A stretch of 64,000 nucleotides of DNA from Mesorhizobium sp. M2D.F.Ca.ET.226.01.1.1 (GCF_004022705.2 NZ_RZOY02000013.1:45021-109020); one strand, 5' to 3'. Positions 8,206 to 18,317 are shown, counted from the stretch's first letter. Numbers and translations are program-made. Notes: generated by a model not told the origin, from the letters alone.

Positions 8206-10104
8206 TTAGGACTCTCCAAGCCAGAATGTGTCCGGCATATAGACACCGAAATAGGCGGTCGGGTCGTAGCCGTAGAGCGCCTTGTCAGGCAGATTGCGCA
8301 GCCGCGAGGACGCCAGAACCGGCTGATGCGTTCCGTTCACCGTGCCGATCGAAAACACCTGATCGGTGTAGATCGACAGCATTGAATTCCAGATTTCTGC
8401 GCGCTCCGCGGCTTCGGTCGAAACGTTCCAGCGCTTGAGCAAAGCCATCAACTCGACGACAGGCGGAAGATCGGGCGCCTCCCCGACCGTGCCGTGAGAC
8501 AGGTAGTGAGCACCCCAGAGCGGCCATTGCAGTTGGTCGTCCATGGTGGGGGCCAACTGGGAGGGGTTCATATCGGCGGTCGGTACACCATTGTCGATGC
8601 CCGACCAAATCGACATCATGATCTCGCCACCTAGCGCGCGGCTGCGGAAGATATCGCGCTGCGAAGTCCGGACGAACAGGGCGATGCCGACCTGCCGCCA
8701 GTGATCGGTGATGAGTTCGAGCGCGTCGGTTTCCAGCGTGCTTTCGCCGGCCGTTTCCACGATGACCTGCGCCGGGCGTCCATCGGGAAGGATCCGCAGA
8801 CCGTCATCGTCGCGCCTCTGAAGCCCTACCTCATCGAGCAGGGCATTGGCCTGGTCGGGATCATGGGCGACCCAGGCTTTCGCGAATTCCGGCCGGTAGA
8901 GCGGGCTCTCCGGCAGGACCGTATCGGCACTTTCCTGCGCCAATCCGTAGAACACCGCCAAATTGATCTCGCGCCTGTCCACGGCAAGCGAAAGCGCCCG
9001 GCGCACGCGCACGTCGCGAAGAATGCCACGCCACACCGGGTCGGCACAATTCAGGTTGGGCAGCAGCGCCAGCCGCGAACCCTGTGTGCGTTTCCACAGA
9101 TGCATCTTCACCGGGTAGCGCTTCTCCGCGTCCTTCAGGAAGGCGTAGTCGGCAAAGTCGATTCCCATGCATTGCAGGTCGCTCTCACCCGCACCGGTCT
9201 TGGCGGAAATGATTGCCGACGAGCTCACATTCATGACTACCCGGTCAACATAGGGCAGCTGCCGGCCATTCTCGTCTATTCGATGAAAGAATGGGTTCCG
9301 CTCGAAGATGAATTGCTCGGCCGGCGGCTTGGTCCGGTTCCGCCAGGGATCGAGCGTCGGCAGTTCCGGGTTCTCCGGGCGATACTGCCGCGACATGCGG
9401 ATATGCAGGAGCGTCCATTTCTTGGCCCTGTTCTCCTCCATCAGGCCGGCGAGCCGGAACGGATCCTGGTATTTCTTGTGGAACTGCTTGAGATAGGCGG
9501 CCGGCAGGACAAGCGATAGCGGCGAAGCGGCAGCGAGCTTGGGCAGGAAGTCGGGATTGGGCGCATCCCAGCTATAGCGGACCGTCAGCGGGTCGACGAT
9601 CTCGAAGCGTGGCGGCTTGCCGTCCGCCAGCAGAGTCGGGGGGAGCCCGCCCTGCGTAAGCTCATCGTTCAGCCAGACATCTTCCCAGCAATAGCGAAAA
9701 TCCTCCGGCGTCAGCAGGCTGCCGTTAGACCATTTATGTCCTTCCCGTATCTTGAAAGTGAAGACGCGATCGTCCGCCACGTCGAAACTTTCGAGAATGT
9801 CGGGTTGCAGGTTGAGCTTTTCGTCATAGCCAACCAGGCGAGCATATCCGTAGATGGTCATCATCCGGATATCTTTCTGGCTGCCGATGATCGTGCGCAG
9901 CGTGCCGCCATACTGGCCGGGCTGCCGGCCCATCGCAGCGAGATTCAACACGCGCGGGCGCTTGGGCAAGCGTTCGGCGAGTGGCGGCAGCGCCAGGGCC
10001 TTCAGCAGAGGCTGAAGAAATTCCGGTTCCAGATCGCCGGCGCGCAAAGTGCTCGGCACGAATGCCGAAGCCATCAGTCCAAGGAGGGCGCGCCGGCTGA
10101 TCAA
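8206..10104 (-). CDS. Family 5 extracellular solute-binding protein of the ABC importer
   Basis: Periplasmic receptor of the importer, about 632 aa, in the long YejA/OppA-like class. I place the start at a TTG (10102-10104), whose last two bases overlap the TGA of the ATPase gene: it gives MISRRALLGLMASAF, a twin-arginine-like signal peptide (SRRALLG). The frame stays open far upstream inside the ATPase gene, but that extension is basic, unstructured and antigenically unlike any signal peptide. SBP_bac_5 features include the FTFKIREGHKWSNGSLLTPEDF segment and VRVRRALSLAVDRREI. The ligand is unknown. Confidence 0.9.
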   Translation of the reverse strand: MISRRALLGLMASAFVPSTLRAGDLEPEFLQPLLKALALPPLAERLPKRPRVLNLAAMGRQPGQYGGTLRTIIGSQKDIRMMTIYGYARLVGYDEKLNLQPDILESFDVADDRVFTFKIREGHKWSNGSLLTPEDFRYCWEDVWLNDELTQGGLPPTLLADGKPPRFEIVDPLTVRYSWDAPNPDFLPKLAAASPLSLVLPAAYLKQFHKKYQDPFRLAGLMEENRAKKWTLLHIRMSRQYRPENPELPTLDPWRNRTKPPAEQFIFERNPFFHRIDENGRQLPYVDRVVMNVSSSAIISAKTGAGESDLQCMGIDFADYAFLKDAEKRYPVKMHLWKRTQGSRLALLPNLNCADPVWRGILRDVRVRRALSLAVDRREINLAVFYGLAQESADTVLPESPLYRPEFAKAWVAHDPDQANALLDEVGLQRRDDDGLRILPDGRPAQVIVETAGESTLETDALELITDHWRQVGIALFVRTSQRDIFRSRALGGEIMMSIWSGIDNGVPTADMNPSQLAPTMDDQLQWPLWGAHYLSHGTVGEAPDLPPVVELMALLKRWNVSTEAAERAEIWNSMLSIYTDQVFSIGTVNGTHQPVLASSRLRNLPDKALYGYDPTAYFGVYMPDTFWLGES

Positions 10105-11996
10105 TGGCGTAGCTCGCTGGCATCGGCCGAGCGTCGGGCCAGAACGAGGTGGCCGCCGCCAAGATCGAGCGGCGACAGCACGTCCTCTTCGCCCTCGTCG
10201 CGGAATTGCGGTCCCCATGCGCTTGTGTCGGAAGCGCCGCTGAGCTTCAGCGTCTTGAAATCCATCGGCCTGTCGAGATCGGGGAAAGGTACTGCGGCGA
10301 CCAGTGAGCGCGTGTAGGGGTGGATCGGTTTCCTGAGCAGAATTTCGCGCGGCGCAAGCTCGACGATACGCCCGCCGCACATCACAGCGATGCGGTCTGC
10401 CATGTAGTCCACCACAGCCAGGTTGTGCGATATGAACAGGTAGGTAAGGCCCAGTTCCTTCTGCAGGTCCTTCAGAAGGTTCAGGATCTGCGCCTGGACA
10501 GAGACATCGAGCGCCGAAACCGGCTCGTCGCAGATCAGCAGTTCAGGCCCCAGCGCCAACGCGCGCGCGATGCCGATACGCTGGCGCTGCCCTCCGGAGA
10601 AACTGTGCGGATACCGCTTGATGAAGCGTGGATCGAGCCCGATTGCCTGCATCAAGCTCTTGACCGTGGCTAACCGGGACGCGGCATTGCCACGTTGATG
10701 GATTTCCAGCGGCTCGCTCAAGATGTTTTCCACCGTCATGCGAGGTGAAAGCGACGAAACCGGATCCTGAAAGACCATCTGGATTTTCGCGCGGAGCGTG
10801 TGCAGGGCGTCTCCCTCGCCTTCCAGGACGTCGATCGGTCCATCGCGGCCGTTGAAGATCACAGAGCCGCCGCTTGGGGTGACAGCCCGCATGAGGATCT
10901 TGCTGACGGTGGTTTTGCCGGAGCCGCTTTCGCCGACCAGACCCAGGCACTCACCCCGCCTTATATCGAAGCTCACGCCGTCCACGGCGCGAACGGAGGT
11001 TTGATGATCCCCGCCGAACCATCCGGACTTGCGGATGGTGAAGGTCTTTTTCAGATCCCTGACCGACAGCAGGATGTCGTCCGGCCCCTTCGATGCCGGC
11101 GCGGTCTGCTTGCCGAGCAGGTTCCCGACATTCACCGGCACCTCGCGCAGCGCCTTTAGTCGTTCGCCAGGCTTCAGGTCGAAATGCGGAACGGCTGCCA
11201 TCAGCCCCTTAAGGTAAGGATGGCCTGGCCGGCGGAATATCGCCTCCACAGGTCCCGCCTCCATGATCTCGCCATGGTACATGACCACCACCTCGTCGGC
11301 GACATTGGCGACCACGCCGAGGTCGTGCGTGATCAGCAGCATCGCCATGTTCAGCTTGGTCTGAAGCCCGCGCAGCAATTGCAGGATTTGCGCCTGGATG
11401 GTGACATCCAACGCCGTCGTCGGCTCGTCGGCGATCAACAGAGCGGGCCGGCAGATAAGCGCCATGGCGATCATGGCACGCTGACGTAATCCTCCTGAAA
11501 GTTCAAAGGGATACATGTCATAGGCGCGCTTGGGATTGGGAAAGCCGACAAGGCTCAGCATTTCCTCGGTCCGTGCCTTGCGCTCCGCCCGAGCCATGGG
11601 CGTATGAATCTGCAGGGATTCACTGACCTGGTTGCCGATCGTGTGCAGCGGCGACAGCGATGTCATCGGCTCCTGAAAGATCTTGCCGATGCGGCGGCCT
11701 CTCAACGCCCGGATTTCGGGCCCATCACGCGGCATCTTGAGAATATCCTGCGTCGTGCCGGGGTTCTCAGGATCGGAAAACAGGATCCGGCCGCGAACAT
11801 GGGCTGTGTTCGGCAAAATGCCCATCACGGCCTGGCTGAGAACCGATTTTCCGGAACCTGACTCGCCCACAAGCGCGGTAACCTTACCGGGCAGAACGCG
11901 GAGATTTGCACGCCTGACGGCATGCAACGGCCCCCCGATGATGGCAAAAGAGATGCCAACGTCTTCGATCCGCAGCAGATCGACACCCGAATTCAT
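10101..11996 (-). CDS. Fused double ATPase of the peptide-type ABC importer (YejF-like)
   Basis: Energises the importer. Two complete ABC domains in one chain: N-terminal domain with GESGSGKS, LSGGLRQR and LLIADEPTTALD; C-terminal domain with GESGSGKT, FSGGQRQR and LLICDEPVSALD. Oligopeptide-type C-terminal extensions follow each domain (HPYLKGL; HPYTRSL). The ATG at 11996 is preferred to a GTG at 12002. It is the first gene of the operon, which is unlike the E. coli yejABEF order where the ATPase is last. The stop overlaps the TTG start of the binding-protein gene. A cyclase gene lies 144 bp upstream on the same strand. Confidence 0.94.
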   Translation of the reverse strand: MNSGVDLLRIEDVGISFAIIGGPLHAVRRANLRVLPGKVTALVGESGSGKSVLSQAVMGILPNTAHVRGRILFSDPENPGTTQDILKMPRDGPEIRALRGRRIGKIFQEPMTSLSPLHTIGNQVSESLQIHTPMARAERKARTEEMLSLVGFPNPKRAYDMYPFELSGGLRQRAMIAMALICRPALLIADEPTTALDVTIQAQILQLLRGLQTKLNMAMLLITHDLGVVANVADEVVVMYHGEIMEAGPVEAIFRRPGHPYLKGLMAAVPHFDLKPGERLKALREVPVNVGNLLGKQTAPASKGPDDILLSVRDLKKTFTIRKSGWFGGDHQTSVRAVDGVSFDIRRGECLGLVGESGSGKTTVSKILMRAVTPSGGSVIFNGRDGPIDVLEGEGDALHTLRAKIQMVFQDPVSSLSPRMTVENILSEPLEIHQRGNAASRLATVKSLMQAIGLDPRFIKRYPHSFSGGQRQRIGIARALALGPELLICDEPVSALDVSVQAQILNLLKDLQKELGLTYLFISHNLAVVDYMADRIAVMCGGRIVELAPREILLRKPIHPYTRSLVAAVPFPDLDRPMDFKTLKLSGASDTSAWGPQFRDEGEEDVLSPLDLGGGHLVLARRSADASELRH

Positions 11997-12140
11997 TCTC
12001 ACACCAGCCCCACTCTGGCAGCTCCAGAAAGCGAGACTAGCGCATTGCCAGCCCAGAGCAACTTGGATTCGAAACGGTCGCCAGCGACGGAACCGACGAC
12101 CGAACTGGCTACCAAAGGCGATCGGGCCAGATTGTGGCGG

Positions 12141-13478
12141 TTACTGGAGCTTGCTCGGGTCGCCCGCCGCCATCCGCGCGGCATCGCGATGAAGCAGCAT
12201 GACCTGCTCGGCGTCCGATCTTCTGTCGTGAGCATACTCCGGCGCACCGTCTTCATCGGGTGCGAGAGCTCCCGACAGATCGGGGGAAAGGACCGTCAGC
12301 TTCTTGATGCCAGCCAGTTCCTCGTTGCCGAGCGTCAGCCAGCTGTTGGCGCCGCAATAGCCGGCGAAGTCTTTGCTGGCCAGAACGCTGTGCGGATATT
12401 TCTTGGTCAGGGTCTGGAGGCGCTGGACCTCGTTCACAGCCGAGCCGAAGACAGAGAATGTCAGCCGATCGGTAAGCCCGACATTGCCAAACATCACATT
12501 GCCGACATGCAGGCCGATACCAAATTTGATGTCGGACAACCCCTGCTCCTTTCTGCGCAGGTTGAGATCCATCATGCGCGCGCTGGCCTTGTGCGCGGCC
12601 GCAAGGGCAGCCTGGCAGGCGATCTCGGACTGCGAACGGTGCCTTTCGCAAGGGTAGACGGCAATGAAGCCATCACCAATGAAACTCATGATCTGCCCGC
12701 CGTTGCGATTGAAAGGTGCGGCAACGGCGTCGAAAAACTGGTTCAGCGTATCGATATAGACTTCACGGCCGGCGGTTTCGGCAAGCCTCGACGACCCGCG
12801 CATATCTCCCATGACCAATGCGGCCCGGATTGTATCGCCCTCGCCGCGCTTGATCTGTCCGTCAAGCACGCGTCTGCCGGCGTCACCGCCGAGATAGGTG
12901 GTCATCATGTTGTCGGCGAGCTTGGTGAGCACCGCCATCTTGGTGGCGATAGCGAGATGGCTCTGGATGCGCAGCAGAGCTGAAATCATACTGTCGCTGA
13001 AGCCCGCGGCGCTGTCGGTGGACCAAGACCCCATCATGCCCTGACTGCTGTTGCCGCTGAAGGGATGGACGAAAGCCATGTAATCCGTGATGCCCATAAG
13101 CCGGAGGTCATCGAAAACAGGAAACTCCGATACTACGGACGGGTCGAGCCGGCGTCGCAGATGGTCGAGCTTGTTGCTGAGCAGATGGTAGTATGGGCTG
13201 GTCAGGAATCTCTCGGACGGCACGCCGGCCTCCTTGCGGAAGCCTTCCACTTCCATGCCCTGGCCGCGAATCCAGGTGAAGCCAAGCGCGTCATAAAGCG
13301 GATGAAGCATCGAGAAGCTCAAATGCACCCGCTTCAGCGGCAGGCCGGCAGCAGCCAGCCGTTCGCAAAAGCCATTTACCAATGTTTCCAGGTCGTTGCC
13401 CGCCAGCGCCGATTCGTTCAGCCAATCGGCAACCTTATCCATGAGAATGGTGGAAATTTCTGCGTACGATGTGCTCAT
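12141..13478 (-). CDS. Class III adenylate/guanylate cyclase, soluble, unknown N-terminal domain
   Basis: About 445 aa from the ATG at 13478 (MSTSYAEIS); an open extension upstream to 13595 lacks support. Residues up to about 220 form an N-terminal region common to a rhizobial cyclase group, with no membrane helix. The cyclase domain shows MGDMRGSS (metal Asp), FIGDGFIAVYP (second metal Asp) and SVFGSAVNEVQRL with Asn and Arg in the expected register. Some positions are diverged, including Gly-Asp-Gly in place of the usual GDA, as in DUF3095 and related groups. Nucleotide specificity is uncertain. It may share a promoter with the importer operon 144 bp downstream. Confidence 0.88.
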   Translation of the reverse strand: MSTSYAEISTILMDKVADWLNESALAGNDLETLVNGFCERLAAAGLPLKRVHLSFSMLHPLYDALGFTWIRGQGMEVEGFRKEAGVPSERFLTSPYYHLLSNKLDHLRRRLDPSVVSEFPVFDDLRLMGITDYMAFVHPFSGNSSQGMMGSWSTDSAAGFSDSMISALLRIQSHLAIATKMAVLTKLADNMMTTYLGGDAGRRVLDGQIKRGEGDTIRAALVMGDMRGSSRLAETAGREVYIDTLNQFFDAVAAPFNRNGGQIMSFIGDGFIAVYPCERHRSQSEIACQAALAAAHKASARMMDLNLRRKEQGLSDIKFGIGLHVGNVMFGNVGLTDRLTFSVFGSAVNEVQRLQTLTKKYPHSVLASKDFAGYCGANSWLTLGNEELAGIKKLTVLSPDLSGALAPDEDGAPEYAHDRRSDAEQVMLLHRDAARMAAGDPSKLQ

Positions 13479-13743
13479 TCTATCTCGAAACCCGTCGGAA
13501 GACGGAACCATTATCCTTTGATCTGCCATAACACCGTCCGTCAACCACCCAACGATAAGACACCCGAAGTCAGCCAGGCCGGCCTCGGCGGCCAAAGCGG
13601 CGAAGACTTCCCCGATGACTGTCCTTGCGGCAAAGGGGAAGGCGTAAAAGCATCTGTATTCCGTGGCGTTATGTGGCGAGGCAGCCGGCGGAGTGCAACC
13701 ACGATCCTGACACCGCGCAAGAAATTCGCCGGCTCCGATGCCG

Positions 13744-15087
13744 TCAGGCCTTCACCACCGTCTCTCGGTCCAGCCCGAGGCGGCCAAAAACATTGCGTGT
13801 GTCGACGATCAAAGGAGCGTGATCAGCGATCGTCTGATAGTCGATCGCGTCGTGGTCGGTTGCAACGACGACAGCATCGAAATCCTTCAGGGCCGCCTCG
13901 GTCAATTCGATCGAGCGGCGCCCCTTGATCGCCATGTGCTCCCGTGTGGTCGGTATCTCGGTAACATGCGGATCGTGGAATTCCGCCTTGCCGCCCCAAT
14001 CCTCGATGAGTTCAATGAGCCGCAATGAGGGACTTTCGCGGATATCGGGTACATTCTTCTTATAGGCGAGCCCGACGATGAGAATGCGCGAGCGGCTGAG
14101 CGCCTTGCCGCAGCGCCGGTCCAGCGCCTTCGCCAGTTCATCGACCACATGACGCGGCATGGCCGTGTTGATCTCTGCCGCCAGCTCGATGAACCGGGTC
14201 GGCAGTTCGTATTCGCGCGCCTTCCACGTCAGGTAGAAGGGATCGATCGGAACGCAGTGCCCGCCAAGTCCGGGGCCGGGATAGAACGGCATGTAGCCGA
14301 AGGGCTTGCTCTTTGCCGCCTCGATCACCTCCCAGATGTCGATGCCCATCGCACCGAGCACGACCTTCAACTCGTTGACGAGAGCTATGTTGACCGAGCG
14401 GAAGATGTTTTCCGTCAGCTTGACCGCCTCGGCGGTCGCCGTGCTGGAAACCGGAACGACGGTCTTTACCACGCCATGGTAGAAAGCCTGCACGAGCGTC
14501 GCCGCTTCGATGCCGTCGCCTGCCACGACCTTAGGGATCGTCGCGACTTCAAAGCTGCGATTGCCGGGATCCTCGCGTTCGGGCGAGAAGCCGAGGAAGA
14601 AGTCTATCTTCGACCGCAAGCCGGTTTCTTCCAGTATGGGCTTGATCACGTCGTCAGTGGTGCCGGGATAGGTGGTCGATTCCAGCACGACGAGCTGGCC
14701 GGGACGCAGATGCTTCGCAATGGTGCCTGCCGTGTTCCTGACAAAGGAGAGATCCGGCTCACGGTTTTTCGTCAGCGGCGTCGGAACGCAGATGATGATG
14801 ACCTCGCAGACGGCCAGTTCCGCAAAATCCGCAGTGGCGCGGAACCGTCCGCTCGCCACCTGGCCGGCAAGGGCTGTCGACGTCACCGCCTCGATGTAGG
14901 ATTGGCCGTTGTTCAGGCTCTCGACCTTGTGGGCTTCGATGTCGAAGCCCGAAACCGAGAAGCCGGCGCGTGCGACCGCAACCGCCAGCGGCAATCCGAC
15001 ATAGCCCAGTCCAATCACGCCGACTTGCGCGGAGCGCGTCGAAATCCGGTTCAGAAGACGGTCATATATCGATCGTGAGGCGTCCAA
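13744..15087 (-). CDS. Nucleotide-sugar dehydrogenase (UDP-HexNAc/UDP-glucose type)
   Basis: Oxidises C6 of a UDP-sugar to a carboxylate in two NAD-dependent steps, supplying uronic acid for a surface polysaccharide. Domains in order: N-terminal Rossmann domain (VIGLGYVGLPLA, about residues 23-34), central domain, and C-terminal UDP-binding domain (LIVGLAYKKNVPDIRESPS). The catalytic Cys lies in PGPGLGGHCVPIDP and the Lys in the TENIFRSVNIALVNELK region. The sequence pattern is closer to UDP-N-acetylhexosamine dehydrogenases (WbpA/TviB/WecC) than to Ugd. The start appears to be a TTG at 15087. It sits among glycosyltransferase and deacetylase genes. Confidence 0.93.
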   Translation of the reverse strand: MDASRSIYDRLLNRISTRSAQVGVIGLGYVGLPLAVAVARAGFSVSGFDIEAHKVESLNNGQSYIEAVTSTALAGQVASGRFRATADFAELAVCEVIIICVPTPLTKNREPDLSFVRNTAGTIAKHLRPGQLVVLESTTYPGTTDDVIKPILEETGLRSKIDFFLGFSPEREDPGNRSFEVATIPKVVAGDGIEAATLVQAFYHGVVKTVVPVSSTATAEAVKLTENIFRSVNIALVNELKVVLGAMGIDIWEVIEAAKSKPFGYMPFYPGPGLGGHCVPIDPFYLTWKAREYELPTRFIELAAEINTAMPRHVVDELAKALDRRCGKALSRSRILIVGLAYKKNVPDIRESPSLRLIELIEDWGGKAEFHDPHVTEIPTTREHMAIKGRRSIELTEAALKDFDAVVVATDHDAIDYQTIADHAPLIVDTRNVFGRLGLDRETVVKA

Positions 15088-15201
15088 AAATCTGCTTTCC
15101 CGTCAATTCGGACAGGCTGTCCGTTCCCGTGGCGAGGCTCACTTGGTCTCAAGGACCATGGCCGAGGCATATTGCGGAAGATCGGTTTCCGCAAGCCATC
15201 A

Positions 15202-16380
15202 TCAAACCGGCACCTTCGCCTTCAGGCTTGCGGCAGCCATCGCATAGCCGCCGGCCCCGCCATCGATGAAATGAAGGTGATCGCGCTGCAGCGGTGAGGC
15301 GACGAGGCATGTCATCAAGGCCGATTTCTGGCGGTGCAGGCCATAGGTGCAGATGCCCGCCTCTTCCGCCTGTTTCAGCCGGTTCTCAATCCGTTGTAAG
15401 ACGTCCGCGTCAACGTCGATGGTCATCTTCAAGCCGTCGTCGAACTTCCGGAAGTCCGAATTGCTGGCCACGTCGCGTTTGTAGACCTTCGGGTCGAAAC
15501 TACCGATCGTCCAGCCATATCTATCGGTGACAGCCGTAAGCGTCATGAGGAACACCACCCACAGCTTCGTCAGCCACCGCCGTCCAGCCGGCGCCGTGGC
15601 CCGCGCCTCGATATCGAGCCCGGCGGGCAGCAAACTGTAGGCCGGCCCGTCCGCCGGTACGGGGTGGCCATCGCGCTCCTGCCTGCCGGCAAGGGCGATG
15701 ATGTCGGAAACCAGCAACTGAAAGCCGCGCAAGTCGCGCGACGCTCCCGGTATGGCTATGATCGAGACGATTTCGCCATGCCGGGCTTCGATCGGGTTCC
15801 AGCGGCAGGAGAGGCCGGTCAGATCCGGCCTCGCGCCGGCCGGCGCGGGATCGATGCGGTAGCGCCCCGCTTTCATCTCGGCTTCCGCCCAACTGCCGCC
15901 ACCGCCGGCGAACATGGCATAGAAGACCGCTTCGGAGGCCTGGAACCTCGCCACGCGAACGTCGAGTCCTTGCGCTCTTATATCACTTATAGGCACGATT
16001 GCGGCACGCAGGGCCAGGTCCAGTTCATCCGCCACCCATCTCTGGACAGCGGCAAGCGCGTTGCGGGTGATCTCCAACGCCGAGCCGGGAAACGCCACGA
16101 GCGCGCCGTCGCCGCCGAAGACAAAGGGAAAATCTTGCCGACCCAGCGCATTGAGCAGCGCCGAAATGACGCTGGCGCCGGCCATATTGACGGTTTTATA
16201 GCGCCCAGCCTCGATCGCCTTGGTCGAGCCGACGATGTCGGCGGTGGCCAGCGCCCAGTCATCGGGGAGAGGCCGATAGTTGTCGATATCGGCAACGCTT
16301 TCGAACTTTGCGAAGACCGGCAGGGAAGCGACAAACGGGTCGGACGCGGCAACTGTTTCCATGGGCATCAGATAGCACAT
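15202..16380 (-). CDS. DUF3095 family protein, cyclase-fold
   Basis: A 392-aa protein whose N-terminal part has class III cyclase-like landmarks: TADIVGSTKAI (Asp in metal position 1) and FVFGGDGALVAF (metal position 2), followed by a C-terminal region including a KVYKRDVASNSDFRKFDDGL stretch split here as KVYKRDVAS and FRKFDDGL. These match what I know of the DUF3095 family. Whether it makes a cyclic nucleotide is unknown. Start ATG at 16380, with MPMET at 16365 as a possible alternative. It diverges from the glycosyltransferase gene at 16456 and is not obviously linked to the glycan pathway. Confidence 0.8.
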   Translation of the reverse strand: MCYLMPMETVAASDPFVASLPVFAKFESVADIDNYRPLPDDWALATADIVGSTKAIEAGRYKTVNMAGASVISALLNALGRQDFPFVFGGDGALVAFPGSALEITRNALAAVQRWVADELDLALRAAIVPISDIRAQGLDVRVARFQASEAVFYAMFAGGGGSWAEAEMKAGRYRIDPAPAGARPDLTGLSCRWNPIEARHGEIVSIIAIPGASRDLRGFQLLVSDIIALAGRQERDGHPVPADGPAYSLLPAGLDIEARATAPAGRRWLTKLWVVFLMTLTAVTDRYGWTIGSFDPKVYKRDVASNSDFRKFDDGLKMTIDVDADVLQRIENRLKQAEEAGICTYGLHRQKSALMTCLVASPLQRDHLHFIDGGAGGYAMAAASLKAKVPV

Positions 16381-16455
16381 TCCACTGCTTGAAGGGTGAA
16401 GTCGATCATGCTTCGAAATTGACTTGCGCCGGCTTTCCGATGATAGGGTCCGGCG

Positions 16456-17544
16456 ATGCGAATTGCCTTCTACGCGCCGCTGAAGTCACCCAATGATCCC
16501 GTTGCCTCCGGCGACCGCCAGATGGCACGGGCGCTGATCAACGCGCTGGAGCATGGCGGACATAGCGTCGAACTGGCATCCGAATTGCGCTTCTATCTAC
16601 GCGAACCGGAGCCGAAAAGTTTCGATGCGCTCAAGATCGAGGCCCGGGAGGAAGCCGCGCGGCTAACAAAGCTTTGGGATCGTGACGGCAAGCCCGATCT
16701 CTGGTTCACTTATCATCCCTATTACAAGGCGCCCGACCTGATCGCGCCCGAGCTGGTGGCGGCCTTTGCTGTCCCCTATGTGACAGCGGAAGCGTCCTAT
16801 TCGAGGCGGCGCAACGCCGGTTTGTGGGCTGATACGCAAGCGTTGGTGGCGCGAGCCGTCGAACAGGCGGCGCTGAACATCTGCTTCACGCAAAGGGACC
16901 GCAAGGGACTTGCGGATGTGGTACCCGGCGCTGCTTTCGGCATGCTTTCGCCCTTCATCGACACATCGGCATTCCGTGAAACGCCGGCACGGGGTTGTCC
17001 GACGCATCTCGTTACCGTCGCCATGATGCGGCCCGGCGACAAACTCGAAAGCTATCGTATGCTGGCGCAAGCGCTCGGTTCGATCGGTCACCTCCCCTGG
17101 ACCATGTCGGTCGTTGGGGACGGCCCTGCCCGTGACGAGGTCAAAGCGCAATTTGCCGGCTTGCCCGCCGACCGTATCGAATGGCTTGGCGCGATTGAGC
17201 CGGCCGCCGTGCCGGATGTCCTCTATAGTGGGGGAATTTACGTCTGGCCGGGTTTCGGCGAGGCCTATGGCCTTGCCTATCTTGAAGCACAGGCCGCCGG
17301 CCTTCCGGTGGTGGCTCAGGACATCGCCGGTGTGCCGGAGGTCGTGCGGGTTGGCCAAGCCGGGTTTCTCACCCCGCCGGGCGATGTGCCGGCGTTCGCT
17401 TCTGCCATTGCAAGGCTTCTGGCCCGTAACGACGAAAGGACCATCATGGCCGCAGAAGCCAGACGTTTCGTCCTCGAAGAACGCTCCCTCGGTGCTGCGG
17501 CAGCGCGTGTGGCAGAACTTCTCGCGAAGATCCCGGTTTCATGA
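16456..17544 (+). CDS. Glycosyltransferase family 4 (GT-B)
   Basis: Transfers a sugar from a nucleotide-sugar donor during surface polysaccharide synthesis, in the cytoplasm. The 362-aa protein has the GT-B two-domain layout; the C-terminal half carries VVGDGPARDEV, the WLGAIEP segment, and the donor-binding E-x7-E motif in FGEAYGLAYLEAQAAGLPVVA. No signal peptide. The acceptor is unknown. Its stop overlaps the start of the deacetylase gene by 4 bp, indicating a two-gene coupled unit. Confidence 0.9.
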   Translation: MRIAFYAPLKSPNDPVASGDRQMARALINALEHGGHSVELASELRFYLREPEPKSFDALKIEAREEAARLTKLWDRDGKPDLWFTYHPYYKAPDLIAPELVAAFAVPYVTAEASYSRRRNAGLWADTQALVARAVEQAALNICFTQRDRKGLADVVPGAAFGMLSPFIDTSAFRETPARGCPTHLVTVAMMRPGDKLESYRMLAQALGSIGHLPWTMSVVGDGPARDEVKAQFAGLPADRIEWLGAIEPAAVPDVLYSGGIYVWPGFGEAYGLAYLEAQAAGLPVVAQDIAGVPEVVRVGQAGFLTPPGDVPAFASAIARLLARNDERTIMAAEARRFVLEERSLGAAAARVAELLAKIPVS

Positions 17545-18317
17545 CAGCCGATCACACGTGGCAACCCTTGGTGGAAGAACTGGCGCGCTGGCAACGGGCG
17601 GACCGCAAGGCGGAGTTCTGGCTGCGCGACGATGACGCCGTGGATCCGACGCCTGCGCTTGACCGGCTGCTCGACCTCACCGGTCAATTTGCCATTCCGG
17701 TCACTCTGGCCGTCATTCCGGCCCTGACTGATGAGAAGCTTGTCGCCCGGCTTGACCAGGCGCCGCATGCCACAGTCGCCATTCATGGCTGGGCGCACCG
17801 AAATCATGCGCCGGAGGGCCAGAAAAAGCAGGAGCTCGGCCCGCATCGGCCACGCGAGGCGGTGCTCGATGATCTGGCTCGCGGGCTGTCACGCATAACC
17901 GGCCTGCACAGCGCACGTGCCGTTCCCTTGCTGGTGCCGCCCTGGAACAGGATCGACGCCGGCTTGGTGTTCGAGCTTGGATCGAGCGGATTTGCAGCGT
18001 TGTCGGTCTATGGGCCGCCGAGGCCGGCTTCGCTGGCGGTCATCAACAGCAATGTCGACATCATGGATTGGCATGGCACGCGCCGTTGCCGCGATCACGG
18101 CATATTGGTTCAGGCCATCATCGCGCAATTGCGGAACGCATTCGACGGCGGCGAGCCGGTCGGCCTGCTCACCCACCATCTCGTGCATGATGAATCGGCC
18201 TGGCTTTTCCTCGAACGGCTGTTCACGGTCACCGCACAGACTGAAGCCTGCACATGGCTTCCGATCAGGACATTGATCGGGCGCGGCGCCGCTAGAGCAA
18301 TTCCAGGAAAAGTGTGA
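17541..18317 (+). CDS. Polysaccharide deacetylase-like protein; C-terminus encoded by a RIME-like repeat
   Basis: Start ATG overlaps the preceding glycosyltransferase stop (ATGA). The fold features are WLRDDDAV near residue 26 (in place of TFDDG), AIHGWAHRNH (zinc-type histidines) and LVPPWNR (motif 3). This resembles the divergent deacetylase subgroup found beside rhizobial GT4 genes; the triple Asp keeps the catalytic Asp plausible. The last eight or so codons (ending RAIPGKV) and the TGA lie inside the palindromic element at 18291-18360, so the original C-terminus has been replaced or extended by the repeat. Probably acts on the product of the upstream glycosyltransferase. Confidence 0.85.
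   Translation: MTADHTWQPLVEELARWQRADRKAEFWLRDDDAVDPTPALDRLLDLTGQFAIPVTLAVIPALTDEKLVARLDQAPHATVAIHGWAHRNHAPEGQKKQELGPHRPREAVLDDLARGLSRITGLHSARAVPLLVPPWNRIDAGLVFELGSSGFAALSVYGPPRPASLAVINSNVDIMDWHGTRRCRDHGILVQAIIAQLRNAFDGGEPVGLLTHHLVHDESAWLFLERLFTVTAQTEACTWLPIRTLIGRGAARAIPGKV

Noticed and set aside
8206..10380. Longer version of the solute-binding protein starting at 10380
   Set aside because: The added part runs through the ATPase gene, is basic and lacks any signal peptide; the TTG at 10104 gives a Tat-like signal and couples to the ATPase stop.
13479..13595. N-terminal extension of the cyclase at 12141
   Set aside because: No Shine-Dalgarno; the ATG at 13478 begins the recognisable protein.
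16663..17358. 231-codon open frame on the - strand opposite the GT4 gene
   Set aside because: Antisense shadow of the glycosyltransferase gene.
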